Shown in pieces: positions 26,346 through 35,148 of a stretch of DNA of 63,974 nt. The notes below the pieces were generated by a model, which was given only the letters and a program-made list of their open reading frames with translations, had not been told where the DNA came from and did not search any database. Made by a program: the position numbers and the translations under genes. Location of the stretch: positions 1 to 63,974 of the forward strand of contig VMSZ01000031.1 in NCBI GenBank assembly GCA_013791885.1. Reading direction: 5' to 3'. This DNA comes from Sulfurimonas sp. Its GTDB lineage: Bacteria > Campylobacterota > Campylobacteria > Campylobacterales > Sulfurimonadaceae. Positions within the stretch are counted from its first letter, which is position 1. The number at the start of each line of letters is the position of its first letter.

Positions 26346-28343
26346 ATGAAATATTTAGCAGGGTTTATTGGCCTGGTGGCCGTTGTGATTGTAGGAATAT
26401 ACGTTCTTGCATTTACACCGTTTGGAAACGCAATTGTGGCGCCGATAATTGAGTCAAAAATACAGCAAGAGACAAAACTCGAGAGTAAATTAACTACTTT
26501 TAGATTGAGCATGAGTGATTTTGAGCTTGTATTAGAGCTTAATCCAGGAAATACAGTTCAAGCAAATGGAAATTTTTCTCTTTTTTCAAAAGTATTTGAC
26601 GTCGCATACAGAGTCAGACTCGATAAACTGAATGATTTGCAAACGCTTACACAAACGCAGCTTGTGGGAACTCTTTTTACGGAGGGAACTGCAAAAGGAG
26701 ACATGGCGTTTATGACAATAGAGGGAGTGAGTGACCTTGCAAAAAGTGAAACTACTTACCATGTAGAGCTCACAGAATTAAGTCCAACCTCAATTATTGC
26801 GAAAGTAAAACAGGCAGATTTACTCACTTTACTTGGTATGATTGGGCAAAAGCCTTATGCAAGTGCACAAGTGGATTTGGACGTAGATTTTAAAAATATC
26901 ATGCCTCATGCCCTTGATGGAATGATAACACTTCAAACGCAACAAGGGAAAGTCGATACGAAGCTTATGAAAAGTGATTTTAATGTCACAATGCCTGAAA
27001 TGGCGTTTAGCATGAACTTAAATGCGAAACTTGAGCGAGAGAGAATAGATTATGACTATGCGCTGAGTTCAAATTTGGCAAAAATAACTTCATCGGGTAA
27101 AGTTCTTCCCGAACCTCTCTCAGTGGACTTGAAATACGGAATAGATGTTCAAGAACTTGCAGTTTTTAAACCTATTACAAATGGACCTCTTCGCGGACCA
27201 ATGAAGCTTTATGGAAATGTAAAAGGAACAAAAGAGAGTATGAAAGTTGACGGTAAAAGTGATTTTTCCGGTTCAGATACAAGCTTTCAAGCCTTATTGA
27301 AGGATTTTGAGCCAATAACACTTGAAGCAAAAATGAAAAATCTTAAACTTGAAAAAGTTTTGTATATGCTTGATCAGCCACACTACGCAGATGGCGTTTT
27401 GTCACTTGATGTAGATCTCTCTGATGCAAGAAGCAAAAGCCTCAAAGGGAGTGTTAAAACAACCATTATAAATGGTTTATTGGACTCCAAATACATGAGT
27501 AAAGCCTATGCGTTTAAAAGCGAGATGCCACGCACTATTTTTGACCTGACTACAAGCAGCGTTTTAAACGCGAACATTATTGACACAAAGGTTACACTTA
27601 ATTCTAATCTTGCTACATTAAATATGCAAAAAGTTCATTTTGATATGAGCGATGCTTCGCTAAGTACAGATTATAAACTCTCTGCACAAAACTTGGATGC
27701 GTTTTATTTTGCAACACAAAGACATATGCGCGGAGGGATTGTGGCTGATGGGGTATTCAAGCAAGCTAAAGATTTGGACTTGAGCATACACTCTAATATA
27801 GCCGGCGGAACAGTAGAAGCAAATCTTCATAATGATGATTTTAAAGCGGAATTAAAATCGCTGCAAACTTTAAAGCTTTTAAATATGTTCATCTACCCTG
27901 AAATTTTTCAAGCTTCGATGAACGGAACACTGACATATAATTTACTTCAGGAAAAAGGAAATCTAAACGCAAATCTTTTAGATGGAGTCTTTACTAAAAA
28001 TGAGATATTTACGCTCATTAAACAGTATGGTGTACTTGATATGTATGAAGAGAGATTTAAAGGCGAGGTAAATGCAAATATCAACAAAGAGTTTATTGTG
28101 GCATCTTTGGAGCTTCTATCTAATAAATCTTCTATAAAAACAAAAAATACAAAATTGAATTCTAAAACGAAAGAGATAGACTCAAATCTTGATTTAGTGG
28201 TGAATAATAATCCTATCTCTGCTTCTATTAAAGGAAGAACTGATGCGCCTAAAGTTTCGGTAGATTTAGAAAAATTTATGAAGTCAAAAGCAGGGGATGC
28301 AGTGAAAAAAGAGGTGAATAAATTCCTAAAAGGGCTCTTTTAG
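26346..28343 (+). CDS. AsmA-like envelope protein
   Basis: A 665-residue protein with one N-terminal inner-membrane helix (KYLAGFIGLVAVVIVGIYVLAF) and a long periplasmic beta-rich region of repeated short strands, including the GDMAF, GVLSLDVDL and GTLTYNLLQEKGNLNANLLDG type of segments seen in AsmA/TamB-like bridge proteins for lipid transfer across the periplasm. The assignment is by architecture and weak sequence resemblance. It is divergent from grpE with a 201-bp gap, has GGAGCCAAGAG before the ATG, and stands alone. Confidence 0.7.
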   Translation: MKYLAGFIGLVAVVIVGIYVLAFTPFGNAIVAPIIESKIQQETKLESKLTTFRLSMSDFELVLELNPGNTVQANGNFSLFSKVFDVAYRVRLDKLNDLQTLTQTQLVGTLFTEGTAKGDMAFMTIEGVSDLAKSETTYHVELTELSPTSIIAKVKQADLLTLLGMIGQKPYASAQVDLDVDFKNIMPHALDGMITLQTQQGKVDTKLMKSDFNVTMPEMAFSMNLNAKLERERIDYDYALSSNLAKITSSGKVLPEPLSVDLKYGIDVQELAVFKPITNGPLRGPMKLYGNVKGTKESMKVDGKSDFSGSDTSFQALLKDFEPITLEAKMKNLKLEKVLYMLDQPHYADGVLSLDVDLSDARSKSLKGSVKTTIINGLLDSKYMSKAYAFKSEMPRTIFDLTTSSVLNANIIDTKVTLNSNLATLNMQKVHFDMSDASLSTDYKLSAQNLDAFYFATQRHMRGGIVADGVFKQAKDLDLSIHSNIAGGTVEANLHNDDFKAELKSLQTLKLLNMFIYPEIFQASMNGTLTYNLLQEKGNLNANLLDGVFTKNEIFTLIKQYGVLDMYEERFKGEVNANINKEFIVASLELLSNKSSIKTKNTKLNSKTKEIDSNLDLVVNNNPISASIKGRTDAPKVSVDLEKFMKSKAGDAVKKEVNKFLKGLF

Positions 28344-28344
28344 A

Positions 28345-28782
28345 CTATCGAAGAAGAGCTTTTAGTTCTTCTTCGTTCTGCGCAAAATCTATCTGTTCTA
28401 TTTTGCCATCTTTTAGATGGAGGATGGTAACTGCGTTTTCTTCATATGGCAGGGCAAGGTTATAGACTTCATCGTAACTCAAAAGAATTTCATGTTTATA
28501 GTCTCTCATTCTTGGAAGCACAAAGAGGTTGAGTATTCCAGAAGGCACTTGTGAGACATCGACGAGCATTTGTGTATCGCTTTTCATGCCAAATTTTTCA
28601 AAATACTTATTTGCAAGGCGTGTAGTTTCTTTGTCCCAGGTAATAGCCAAAACACCGTCTTCAAATAATAATATTTTTTTTTCATGCTGCGAGACGAGTG
28701 CTATAGGTTTTGTGAAATCTCCTACCTGCAGCATTTGAGCGCTTAGAAGCAGAGGTAAAAAGAGGCAAAAAAGTTTCTTCAT
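28345..28782 (-). CDS. Small periplasmic protein of unknown function
   Basis: A 145-residue protein with a signal peptide (KKLFCLFLPLLLSAQM). The rest has alternating strands and helices with PIALVSQHEKKILLFEDGVLAITW and MLVDVSQVPSGILNLFVLPRM, which look like a thioredoxin-type fold without the CxxC pair. The ATG at 28782 has AAGGAAAAC upstream; the ORF could extend to 28821, but that would run into comF and hide the signal peptide. It starts 8 nt after comF and is probably cotranscribed. Confidence 0.65.
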   Translation of the reverse strand: MKKLFCLFLPLLLSAQMLQVGDFTKPIALVSQHEKKILLFEDGVLAITWDKETTRLANKYFEKFGMKSDTQMLVDVSQVPSGILNLFVLPRMRDYKHEILLSYDEVYNLALPYEENAVTILHLKDGKIEQIDFAQNEEELKALLR

Positions 28783-28790
28783 AGTTTTCC

Positions 28791-29360
28791 TTAGATGCCA
28801 ACATCGGCAAGCGTTAAACAAAAAAGGACATCTTTTTTATTTGCTCGCATCATCTGTATGGCTTGGGTAAGTGTTGAACCTGTTGTGATTATATCATCTA
28901 CTAAAATAACTTCTTTTTCTTTAAAATTTTTTATTTCAAAATTTCTAGGATTTAGAAGCCTGAATTCTCTGCTTTTTCCAGAGTAAGAGATACTGTTTCT
29001 GGCTCTGAGTTTGTTGTATAGCGGTTTTATATACGAAGACTTTAGCTCTTTATTGATGATTGCTGTGTGTGAGTAACCGCTATGAGGGACATCATCAACG
29101 GCGACACTAACAGTCTGATGTAAAAGTTCAAAACTCTCTGCAAACTTTTTAAAACTGTTCTGAGCTAAAATTTTATAGATGTAATAGCCAAGGTCTGTAT
29201 GTTTGGTATGAAGCAGATTTTTTATTTCGCTGTATTTGTAAAAAGAGAGAACCTCGATGCCTAAAAGCTTGCGTTTGTAAAGTGAAGGAGTTAAAAAAGT
29301 TTCCTGGCAGTTTTTGCAGATGTGAGAAAAAGAGAAGCTCTCACAAAGCAAACATTTCAT
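28791..29360 (-). CDS. comF: ComF-family phosphoribosyltransferase-like protein
   Basis: A 189-residue ComF-type protein, needed for natural DNA uptake in several bacteria, where it is thought to help single-stranded DNA enter the cytosol. The N-terminal zinc-ribbon shows CLLC...CKNC, and the PRPP-binding loop is VILVDDIITTGST near residue 155. It is somewhat shorter than E. coli GntX/ComF (about 230). Its presence is consistent with competence. It starts 10 nt beyond the LepA-tail micro-ORF and could be in the lepA transcript. Confidence 0.85.
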   Translation of the reverse strand: MKCLLCESFSFSHICKNCQETFLTPSLYKRKLLGIEVLSFYKYSEIKNLLHTKHTDLGYYIYKILAQNSFKKFAESFELLHQTVSVAVDDVPHSGYSHTAIINKELKSSYIKPLYNKLRARNSISYSGKSREFRLLNPRNFEIKNFKEKEVILVDDIITTGSTLTQAIQMMRANKKDVLFCLTLADVGI

Positions 29361-29370
29361 CGTAGTTAAG

Positions 29371-29508
29371 TTAGTCCATTTTCAGTACAGACATAAACGC
29401 TTCTTGCGGAAGCTGTACTTCTGTTATGAAGTCTCCTTCTTTCGCGAACGCGTCCGCAAAAGAATTCCCCTCACTAAAGCTTTGACTAGCGTCAAAAGAA
29501 AAGTTCAT
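29371..29508 (-). CDS. Micro-ORF carrying a duplicate of the LepA C-terminus, 45 aa
   Basis: A 45-codon frame immediately after lepA (ATG 4 nt past the lepA stop) reads MNFSFDASQSFSEGNSFADA, then FAKEGDFITE, and ends with [15 protein letters not shown], identical to the last 15 residues of LepA. Across those 15 codons and the stop, six codons differ between the copies and all six changes are synonymous (E, A, V, L, K and stop). That pattern points to selection on the peptide after duplication. The Shine-Dalgarno (AGGA) is very close to the ATG, so it may rely on coupling to lepA. The function is unknown. Confidence 0.6.
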   Translation of the reverse strand: MNFSFDASQSFSEGNSFADAFAKEGDFITEVQLPQEAFMSVLKMD

Positions 29509-29512
29509 CTTC

Positions 29513-31303
29513 CTAGTCCATCTTTAAGACAGACATAAATGCCTCTTGCGGAAGCTGTACTTTTCCTATGGACTTCATACGTTTTTTACCGGCTTTTTGT
29601 TTGTCAAGAAGCTTGCGTTTACGCGTGATATCTCCACCGTAACATTTTGCAGTTACATTTTTGCCCATAGATTTTACTGTTTCACGAGCGATAATCTGAG
29701 AGCCTAAAGAGGCTTGCACAGCGACTTCAAAAAGCTGACGAGGGATTATCTCCTTCATATTTTTAACTAAAACACGACCGCGAGAGAGAGCCTGATTGCG
29801 AGGAACAACAATACTTAGCGCATCGATAGCCTCTCCAGCTACTTTGATGTCTAGTTTAACCAAATCGCCGACTCTAAATTCAATAGGCTCATAGTCAAAG
29901 GAAGCATAGCCTTTAGAGATAGACTTGAGCGTGTCATAAAAGTCCATAACTATTTCATTCATAGGTATTTCATACTCAAGCATAACTCTGCCTTCGTTAA
30001 GGTAGGTCATTTTCGATTGCGTACCGCGCTTATTTATAAGAAGCGTTATAATATTTCCAAGATATTCACTTGGCGTAATAACTGTAGCTTTAACATAAGG
30101 CTCTTCTATTCTATCTATACGATTTACTTCCGGAAGCTCTGATGGATTATGAACATCAATTTCTTCACCATTATTGAGATAAACTTTATATATAACAGAT
30201 GGCGCAGAAGCAATCAAATCAAGGTCAAACTCGCGTTCAAGTCTCTCTTTAACAACTTCCATATGAAGCATACCTAAAAACCCAACACGAAAACCAAAAC
30301 CAAGAGCAAGAGAAGTTTCCGGCTCATAAGAGAGAGAGCTGTCGTTGAGTCTTAGTTTATTGAGAGCATCACGCAGATTTTCAAAATCATCTGTGTCAAT
30401 AGGGTAGATACCTGCAAAAACAAATGGCTTTGCAGGTTCGTAATCAACTACCGGCTCTTTTGTCGGATTTTTTGCATCTGTAATAGTATCGCCGACATGA
30501 ATAACATTCACTTCTTTTAGCCCCAGAACAACTATTCCGATTTCTCCGGTTTGGATAGATTCGGTTTTTTGACGCTTAAGCGGGTGAGGGTACATCAAAT
30601 CTAAAACCTGATGCTCTTCACCGTTACTCATAAGCTTAACAAGTTGTCCCTTTTTTATAGAACCGTCAAATACACGAACAAGTGCCAAAGCACCAAGATA
30701 AGAGTCAAACCAGCTATCGTAAATGATTGCTTTTGTAGTAGCCTTAGGATCACCTACAGGAGCGGGAACACGGTCAACAATAGCATCAATGAGTTCACGA
30801 ATTCCAACACCTGTTTTTGCAGAAACTAAACAAGCATCCGTAGCATCAATGCCTATACTCGTCTCTATCTCTTCAGCAACTTTCATTGGATCTGCTGCCG
30901 GAAGGTCAATTTTATTTATAACAGGTATAAGCTCGAGATTATTTTCCATAGCAAGATAAACGTTAGCAATTGTTTGTGCTTCAACACCTTGTGCCGCGTC
31001 TACTATAAGAAGTGCGCCATCACTTGAAGCCAAAGATTTGCTGACTTCGTAAGAGAAGTCAACGTGGCCCGGAGTGTCTATAAGATTTAATATATAATGC
31101 TCACCATCTTTTACATAGTCAAGTCTTACACTTTGTGCTTTAATGGTAATACCGCGCTCTTTTTCGATGTCCATAGTGTCCATCATTTGAGTTTTCATCT
31201 CTCTTTGCGTTACGGCACCACACTCCTGAATAATACGGTCGGCCAAGGTACTCTTGCCATGGTCGATGTGTGCGATGATAGAAAAGTTTCTAATATTTTT
31301 CAA
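29513..31303 (-). CDS. lepA: Elongation factor 4 (LepA)
   Basis: A ribosome-associated translational GTPase that back-translocates or rescues stalled ribosomes. It has 596 residues. The G motifs are [17 protein letters not shown] and NKIDLPAA, the switch segment ERGITIKAQ, and the specific C-terminal domain has [20 protein letters not shown] and [17 protein letters not shown]. It is complete, and its tail is copied in the micro-ORF that follows. Confidence 0.98.
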   Translation of the reverse strand: MKNIRNFSIIAHIDHGKSTLADRIIQECGAVTQREMKTQMMDTMDIEKERGITIKAQSVRLDYVKDGEHYILNLIDTPGHVDFSYEVSKSLASSDGALLIVDAAQGVEAQTIANVYLAMENNLELIPVINKIDLPAADPMKVAEEIETSIGIDATDACLVSAKTGVGIRELIDAIVDRVPAPVGDPKATTKAIIYDSWFDSYLGALALVRVFDGSIKKGQLVKLMSNGEEHQVLDLMYPHPLKRQKTESIQTGEIGIVVLGLKEVNVIHVGDTITDAKNPTKEPVVDYEPAKPFVFAGIYPIDTDDFENLRDALNKLRLNDSSLSYEPETSLALGFGFRVGFLGMLHMEVVKERLEREFDLDLIASAPSVIYKVYLNNGEEIDVHNPSELPEVNRIDRIEEPYVKATVITPSEYLGNIITLLINKRGTQSKMTYLNEGRVMLEYEIPMNEIVMDFYDTLKSISKGYASFDYEPIEFRVGDLVKLDIKVAGEAIDALSIVVPRNQALSRGRVLVKNMKEIIPRQLFEVAVQASLGSQIIARETVKSMGKNVTAKCYGGDITRKRKLLDKQKAGKKRMKSIGKVQLPQEAFMSVLKMD

Positions 31304-31328
31304 TAAATATTTCCTCTGGAAAATTAAC

Positions 31329-31346
31329 TGCCTCTAAAAAGAGGCA
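31329..31346 (-). terminator. Hairpin between prs and lepA
   Basis: TGCCTCT (31329-31335) pairs with AGAGGCA (31340-31346) over a 4-nt loop, in the 65-bp gap after prs. On the minus strand a T-rich stretch (GTTAATTTT) follows, so it can act as a modest terminator of prs. Confidence 0.55.
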
Positions 31347-31368
31347 ACTCTAGAACGTAAATACTCTA

Positions 31369-32295
31369 TTATGAAAATAGACTATTCACGCTTTCGTTGT
31401 GGTAAACGCGACGGATTACTTCTGCGAACAGAGGTGCTACCGTTAAAACTTTTATTTTTTTATGCGGTTTCGTTACCAAAGTATTTGTAATAATGAGCTC
31501 ATCGAGTTCACCGTTCTCTAAATTTTCATAAGCTTTTCCACTTAAGACACCGTGAGTTGCACATGCCATAACAGAAGTGGCGCCTTTACTTTTTAGGGCA
31601 CTTGCAGCTTTAACCATAGTCCCGGCAGTATCGACCATATCGTCAATCATAATGACATCATGACCTTCAACATCACCGATGATGTTCATAACTTCGCTTT
31701 CATTTGCTTTTTCACGGCGTTTATCGACAATAACCATCTCTAAACCCATTCTTTTTGCAAAGTAACGTGCACGGGCAACACCGCCAATGTCCGGTGATGC
31801 AATAATAGGATTTTTGAGATTTTTACTTTTGATGTACTGCTCAAAAGTAATCGAGCCATAAAGGTTGTCCACGGGAATGTTGAAAAAACCTTGGATCTGT
31901 CCAGCGTGTAAGTCGATAGTAACAACTCTGTCAATGCCTGCAGTTTGGTACATATCGGCTACAAGTTTAGCAGTAATAGGAACACGAGGAGCAGCTTTAC
32001 GGTCTTGTCTTGCATAACCGTAGTAAGGAACAACAGCCGTAATACTTGAAGCAGAAGAGCGGCGAAGCGCATCTGTCATGATTAATAGTTCCATCAAATT
32101 GTCATTTGAAGGAGCTCCTGTAGATTGAATGATGAAAACATCACGTCCGCGCACGCTTTCAGCGATTTGGATAGAAATTTCTCCATCACTAAATCTTTTA
32201 ACATCGGCCTTAGCTAATGGAACATCTAAAATTTGACAAACTTCTTTGCCAAATTCAACACTAGCAGAACCAGCAAAAATCTTATAACCACGCAT
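31369..32295 (-). CDS. prs: Ribose-phosphate pyrophosphokinase
   Basis: Makes PRPP from ribose 5-phosphate and ATP for nucleotide, His and Trp synthesis. It has 308 residues with RFSDGEISIQI, FIIQSTGAPSNDNLMELL, YYGYARQDRK, DLHAGQIQGFF and the PRPP loop MIDDMVDTAGTM. It is class I in type. The purine genes purC/S/Q and purN elsewhere in the window use its product. Confidence 0.97.
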   Translation of the reverse strand: MRGYKIFAGSASVEFGKEVCQILDVPLAKADVKRFSDGEISIQIAESVRGRDVFIIQSTGAPSNDNLMELLIMTDALRRSSASSITAVVPYYGYARQDRKAAPRVPITAKLVADMYQTAGIDRVVTIDLHAGQIQGFFNIPVDNLYGSITFEQYIKSKNLKNPIIASPDIGGVARARYFAKRMGLEMVIVDKRREKANESEVMNIIGDVEGHDVIMIDDMVDTAGTMVKAASALKSKGATSVMACATHGVLSGKAYENLENGELDELIITNTLVTKPHKKIKVLTVAPLFAEVIRRVYHNESVNSLFS

Positions 32296-32368
32296 GGAAT
32301 TCCTTCTTGGGAAAGTTTATGCGCGAATTATACAAAATTAGTTCTGAGCCCTTGTTAAAACAAAGAAC

Positions 32369-32770
32369 TTAAGCGCAGTTTTTGCAAACTCCAGACAAAA
32401 CTAAATCAGCTTTACTCACCTCAAAGTTTTCCAGAGTAGAGACTGTGTTTACAATAGCGTTTAAGTCTATGGTAATGTCATTGACCATTCCACACCTGTC
32501 ACACATGATGTGAGAATGGGAATGTTTTGTAAGTTCGTAGACTGTCTTTTGGTTAGGAAGTTTAACTTCTTGGATAAAAGAGTTCTCAAGCATCAAATTT
32601 ATGTTTTTATAGATTGTTGCCAATGATATGGAGCTAAATTTTTTTATCATCACATCATATAATGACTCAATACTGATATGCCCGTGCGCATAGAGTATAT
32701 CTGTAATGGCTAAACGCTGAGGAGTAGCTTTTAAATTATGGCTTCTTAGTGTATCTGTATAATTTTTCAT
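32369..32770 (-). CDS. Fur-family regulator, PerR-like
   Basis: A 133-residue metal-dependent repressor. The winged helix (KATPQRLAITDILYAHGH, ISLATIYKNINLMLE) is followed by the metal-sensing region HSHSHIMCDRCG and a closing CKNC, giving the two CxxC structural zinc pairs. The length and short C-terminus are closer to PerR than to Fur. An in-frame GTG at 32785 exists, but the ATG at 32770 gives the usual N-terminus; neither has a clear Shine-Dalgarno, and the transcript could be nearly leaderless. A large inverted repeat covers the start codon and suggests autoregulation. Confidence 0.85.
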   Translation of the reverse strand: MKNYTDTLRSHNLKATPQRLAITDILYAHGHISIESLYDVMIKKFSSISLATIYKNINLMLENSFIQEVKLPNQKTVYELTKHSHSHIMCDRCGMVNDITIDLNAIVNTVSTLENFEVSKADLVLSGVCKNCA

Positions 32771-32784
32771 AATAAAATTATACA
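32756..32784. promoter_or_regulatory. Inverted repeat over the start of the Fur/PerR-like gene
   Basis: TGTATAATTTT (32756-32766) and AAAATTATACA (32774-32784) are perfect 11-bp arms around a 7-bp spacer that contains the ATG. The TATAAT/ATTATA arms resemble PerR boxes (TTATAAT-N-ATTATAA) with a wider centre, and also contain a -10-like TATAAT on the minus strand. This is a likely autoregulatory operator. Confidence 0.6.
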
Positions 32785-32833
32785 CTATCTACGATTAAAG
32801 GATAAAAATTATTATTCATTTTTAATATAATTC

Positions 32834-33307
32834 TTATATTTGGGCTAAAAGCTCTTTTTTTATTTTCACGACAACTTTCTTTATAAATTCAGGTTTCCCA
32901 TCAATCATTAATCCGGCCATATGTGCATCATGCGGATACAGCATTACAAAAGTTTCGGGAGTTACATTGACGCGAGTTCGATAATAAGGCGTATATGTAT
33001 AAAACGCAGCATCTTTAGATGCATCATATGGTGTTTTTATTTTTAATTTGTCAGTATAAAAACACTCAAAAGCTTCTGCTCCGCGTAAAGTAGTCTGGAT
33101 GTCGACATAGTTTTGGTGTGATTCAAGCATCGATTCTTCTTGCGAAGCAGTTGTGTAGCTCATAACTAGGGCAAAAATATCATCACCCTGAATAATGTAC
33201 TTTTTGTCTTCGGATTCAGCAGTCAAAGAGTTTAAAAAATCAAACGCTTTCTTCCATTCAGAGCCAAAATGATAAAATTGAGAGTTTTCGAGAGAGTCTA
33301 TAATCAT
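32834..33307 (-). CDS. YhcH/YjgK/YiaL (DUF386) family protein
   Basis: A 157-residue cupin-like protein of the group that includes EbgC, YiaL and NanQ; some members act on sugars such as sialic acid anomers. Seen: ESHQNYVDIQTTLRG and DAHMAGLM, which contribute histidine and acidic metal ligands near residues 80-130, and the ending KKVVVKIKK. AAGGATAT precedes the ATG. No sugar operon surrounds it, so the substrate is unknown. Confidence 0.88.
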   Translation of the reverse strand: MIIDSLENSQFYHFGSEWKKAFDFLNSLTAESEDKKYIIQGDDIFALVMSYTTASQEESMLESHQNYVDIQTTLRGAEAFECFYTDKLKIKTPYDASKDAAFYTYTPYYRTRVNVTPETFVMLYPHDAHMAGLMIDGKPEFIKKVVVKIKKELLAQI

Positions 33308-33407
33308 GCAATATATCCTTGTTTGAAAAATTATAGGAATATTTTGCTGAAAGTATTGAAATGATGAAGTGTTGAAAGATATTTTTGGATTGGTTTAAAT
33401 TATAAGT

Positions 33408-33787
33408 TGGTGGAGACGTCCGGGATTGAACCGGAGTCCTAAAGCTAGCTACCTGCAACGTCTACATGTTTAGTAAAGTTGTTTTAGTGTTTAATCTTGC
33501 TTCACACAGCTTGCAAAGCTACACAAGACGAGCCTCTGGAGTTCATCTTGCGTTCGAGACAAACGCAGGATATATCTACATAGGGGGTTATACTTCGAAT
33601 CCTACTTATCTAGAGTCCATAGGTGAAGCAGCCCGTCTCCTTGCGGAGGGGTAAAACTTATGCTACTGCGTAAGCTGGGCGGTAATTTGTATTGTTTGCA
33701 TTTAAGCAAGGTGAGCCGTATAACGGAGTTGCTCAGTCCGACATGCAATTACAGGAGAATAGCTCCAGTCGAAGCCATATCGTCCCC
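33408..33787 (-). ncRNA. ssrA: tmRNA
   Basis: Rescues stalled ribosomes by trans-translation. The 5' end GGGGACG pairs with CGTCTCC before an encoded ACCA end at 33408. The T-arm is GGTTCAATCC. The tag frame runs from GCA at 33699 to TAA at 33658 and reads ANNTNYRPAYAVA. Length 380 nt, one piece, not permuted. Confidence 0.97.
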
Positions 33788-33796
33788 ATAGGTAAA

Positions 33797-33802
33797 ATTA
33801 TA
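33797..33802 (-). promoter_or_regulatory. -10 element of the tmRNA promoter
   Basis: TATAAT on the minus strand lies 9 nt before the mature tmRNA 5' end. The -35 is weak. tRNA-Phe is 72 bp upstream on the same strand, so read-through is also possible. Confidence 0.5.
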
Positions 33803-33859
33803 TCAAAGCTAGCGTTTACGATGTTAAATAATAAAATTGATTTTGATATAAAGTTGAGG

Positions 33860-33935
33860 TGGTGGCCAATCTCGGAATCGAACCAAGGACACAGTGATTT
33901 TCAGTCACTTGCTCTACCGACTGAGCTAATTGGCA
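33860..33935 (-). tRNA. tRNA-Phe (GAA)
   Basis: A 76-nt cloverleaf with encoded CCA. The D-arm is TAGCTCAGTCGGTAGAGCA, anticodon GAA at 33900-33902 (loop CTGAAAA), T-arm GGTTCGATTCC, discriminator A. The acceptor stem is TGCCAAT against ATTGGCC, leaving position 1 (U) opposite C72 unpaired where G1-C72 is expected. Confidence 0.95.
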
Positions 33936-33997
33936 ATCTTTTAAGAGCGCAATTATAGCTTCTGGGTACTGAAAGTAAGCTTATATAAGAATATATT

Positions 33998-34597
33998 TTA
34001 CCTAAGAGGAATAGACCATTTTTTATAATAAGCGAGGATTCTAAGGCTTAATCCGGCAAAAAAGAGAATGGTAATACTCAAAAGTGAAATGAGATTTTCT
34101 TGGTTTAAAAAGTACAACACAGCACCGACAATAAGTGAGACTGTTCCATAAAAACCGGTTTTAAAAACAAAAGGGACTTCATTGATGATGACATCTCTGG
34201 CAATTCCTCCGCCAACTGCGGTGATAAATGCCATAGTAACAACGCCTGTGAGATTAAAGTTGTGTTCAATCCCGATGAGCGCTCCGGAAATACTAAATGA
34301 GATAAGCCCTATGGAGTCACTTAAAATGAAAAGAGGTTTGTTTTCAAGAGAATTTTTTCTATGAAATTTAAAAAGAATAAGTAAAATTAAAACAGTTGTT
34401 ACTATGAGTGCGGGGTAGTCGTGTGAAAAAGTAAAAGGAACTTTATCAACCGCGATATCCCGTAAAATTCCTCCGCCAAGAGCTGTTAAAAATGTAGAGA
34501 TGAGTATTCCAAGCAAATCAAGATGGTTGCGTGTGGCAACAAAAAAACCACTCATAGCAAAGGCAATGATGCCTATGTATTCAGCTACTTCAAACAT
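33998..34597 (-). CDS. TRIC/UPF0126-family membrane channel
   Basis: A 199-residue inner-membrane protein of two homologous three-helix repeats plus a final helix. The repeat signatures are TALGGGILRDIAVDKVPF and TAVGGGIARDVIINEVPF, the GGG kinks of prokaryotic trimeric intracellular cation channels. It is probably a K+ or small-metabolite channel; some relatives are linked to glycine transport. It overlaps purN by 13 nt, and a link to GAR synthesis through glycine is possible but speculative. Confidence 0.88.
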   Translation of the reverse strand: MFEVAEYIGIIAFAMSGFFVATRNHLDLLGILISTFLTALGGGILRDIAVDKVPFTFSHDYPALIVTTVLILLILFKFHRKNSLENKPLFILSDSIGLISFSISGALIGIEHNFNLTGVVTMAFITAVGGGIARDVIINEVPFVFKTGFYGTVSLIVGAVLYFLNQENLISLLSITILFFAGLSLRILAYYKKWSIPLR

Positions 34598-35148
34598 TCT
34601 GCAAAACCTTCTACTATAGCAAGCGCTTCAAGTTCTTTTATTTTTTCTTCTAAACTTTCCACAGTTTCATCTGAAGATAAAAGCAGCTCTTTTTGTAAAA
34701 TAATTTTGCCTTCATCGTACTCCTCATTGACTTCATGAATGGTGATTCCACTGCGTTTTTCTTGATTGGCAATGACGGCTTCATGAACGAGTCTGCCATA
34801 CATTCCAGCGCCACCGTATTTTGGCAAAAGTGCAGGGTGTGAATTGATGACTTTGAAATCTTGGGTTATTTTTGGAGAGAGTTTTTTCATATAACCTGAT
34901 AAAAAGATAAACGCGCATTGATGTTCTTTGAGTAAATTATACAGTGCTTCATCCGGATTTTGCTGCGTTTTTGCGTTGATGAGATAGTTGTTTATATTGC
35001 GTTTGGCTGCGTTTTGCAAGACGACAGCGTTTGTATTGTTGGAAATGACAAGGTTAATGTTTATATCTAAAATTTTGGAGAGTTGTGCACTGTAGAGTGC
35101 GTCAAAGCCGCTTCCGTTGTGTGAAGCCAGGATTGCTACATTTTTCAT
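34585..35148 (-). CDS. purN: Phosphoribosylglycinamide formyltransferase
   Basis: Transfers formyl from 10-formyl-THF to GAR, the third step of purine synthesis. It has 187 residues. Seen: ASHNGSGFDAL (phosphate loop), FLSGYMKKL, the catalytic NSHPALLPKYGGAGMYG, and HEVNEEYDEGKIILQ, carrying the conserved Asn-His-Asp set. It overlaps murD by 4 nt. Confidence 0.95.
   Translation of the reverse strand: MKNVAILASHNGSGFDALYSAQLSKILDININLVISNNTNAVVLQNAAKRNINNYLINAKTQQNPDEALYNLLKEHQCAFIFLSGYMKKLSPKITQDFKVINSHPALLPKYGGAGMYGRLVHEAVIANQEKRSGITIHEVNEEYDEGKIILQKELLLSSDETVESLEEKIKELEALAIVEGFAECLK

Noticed and set aside
33466-33958. Plus-strand ORFs of 62 and 88 codons
   Set aside because: They lie across tmRNA and tRNA-Phe, whose structures explain the sequence.
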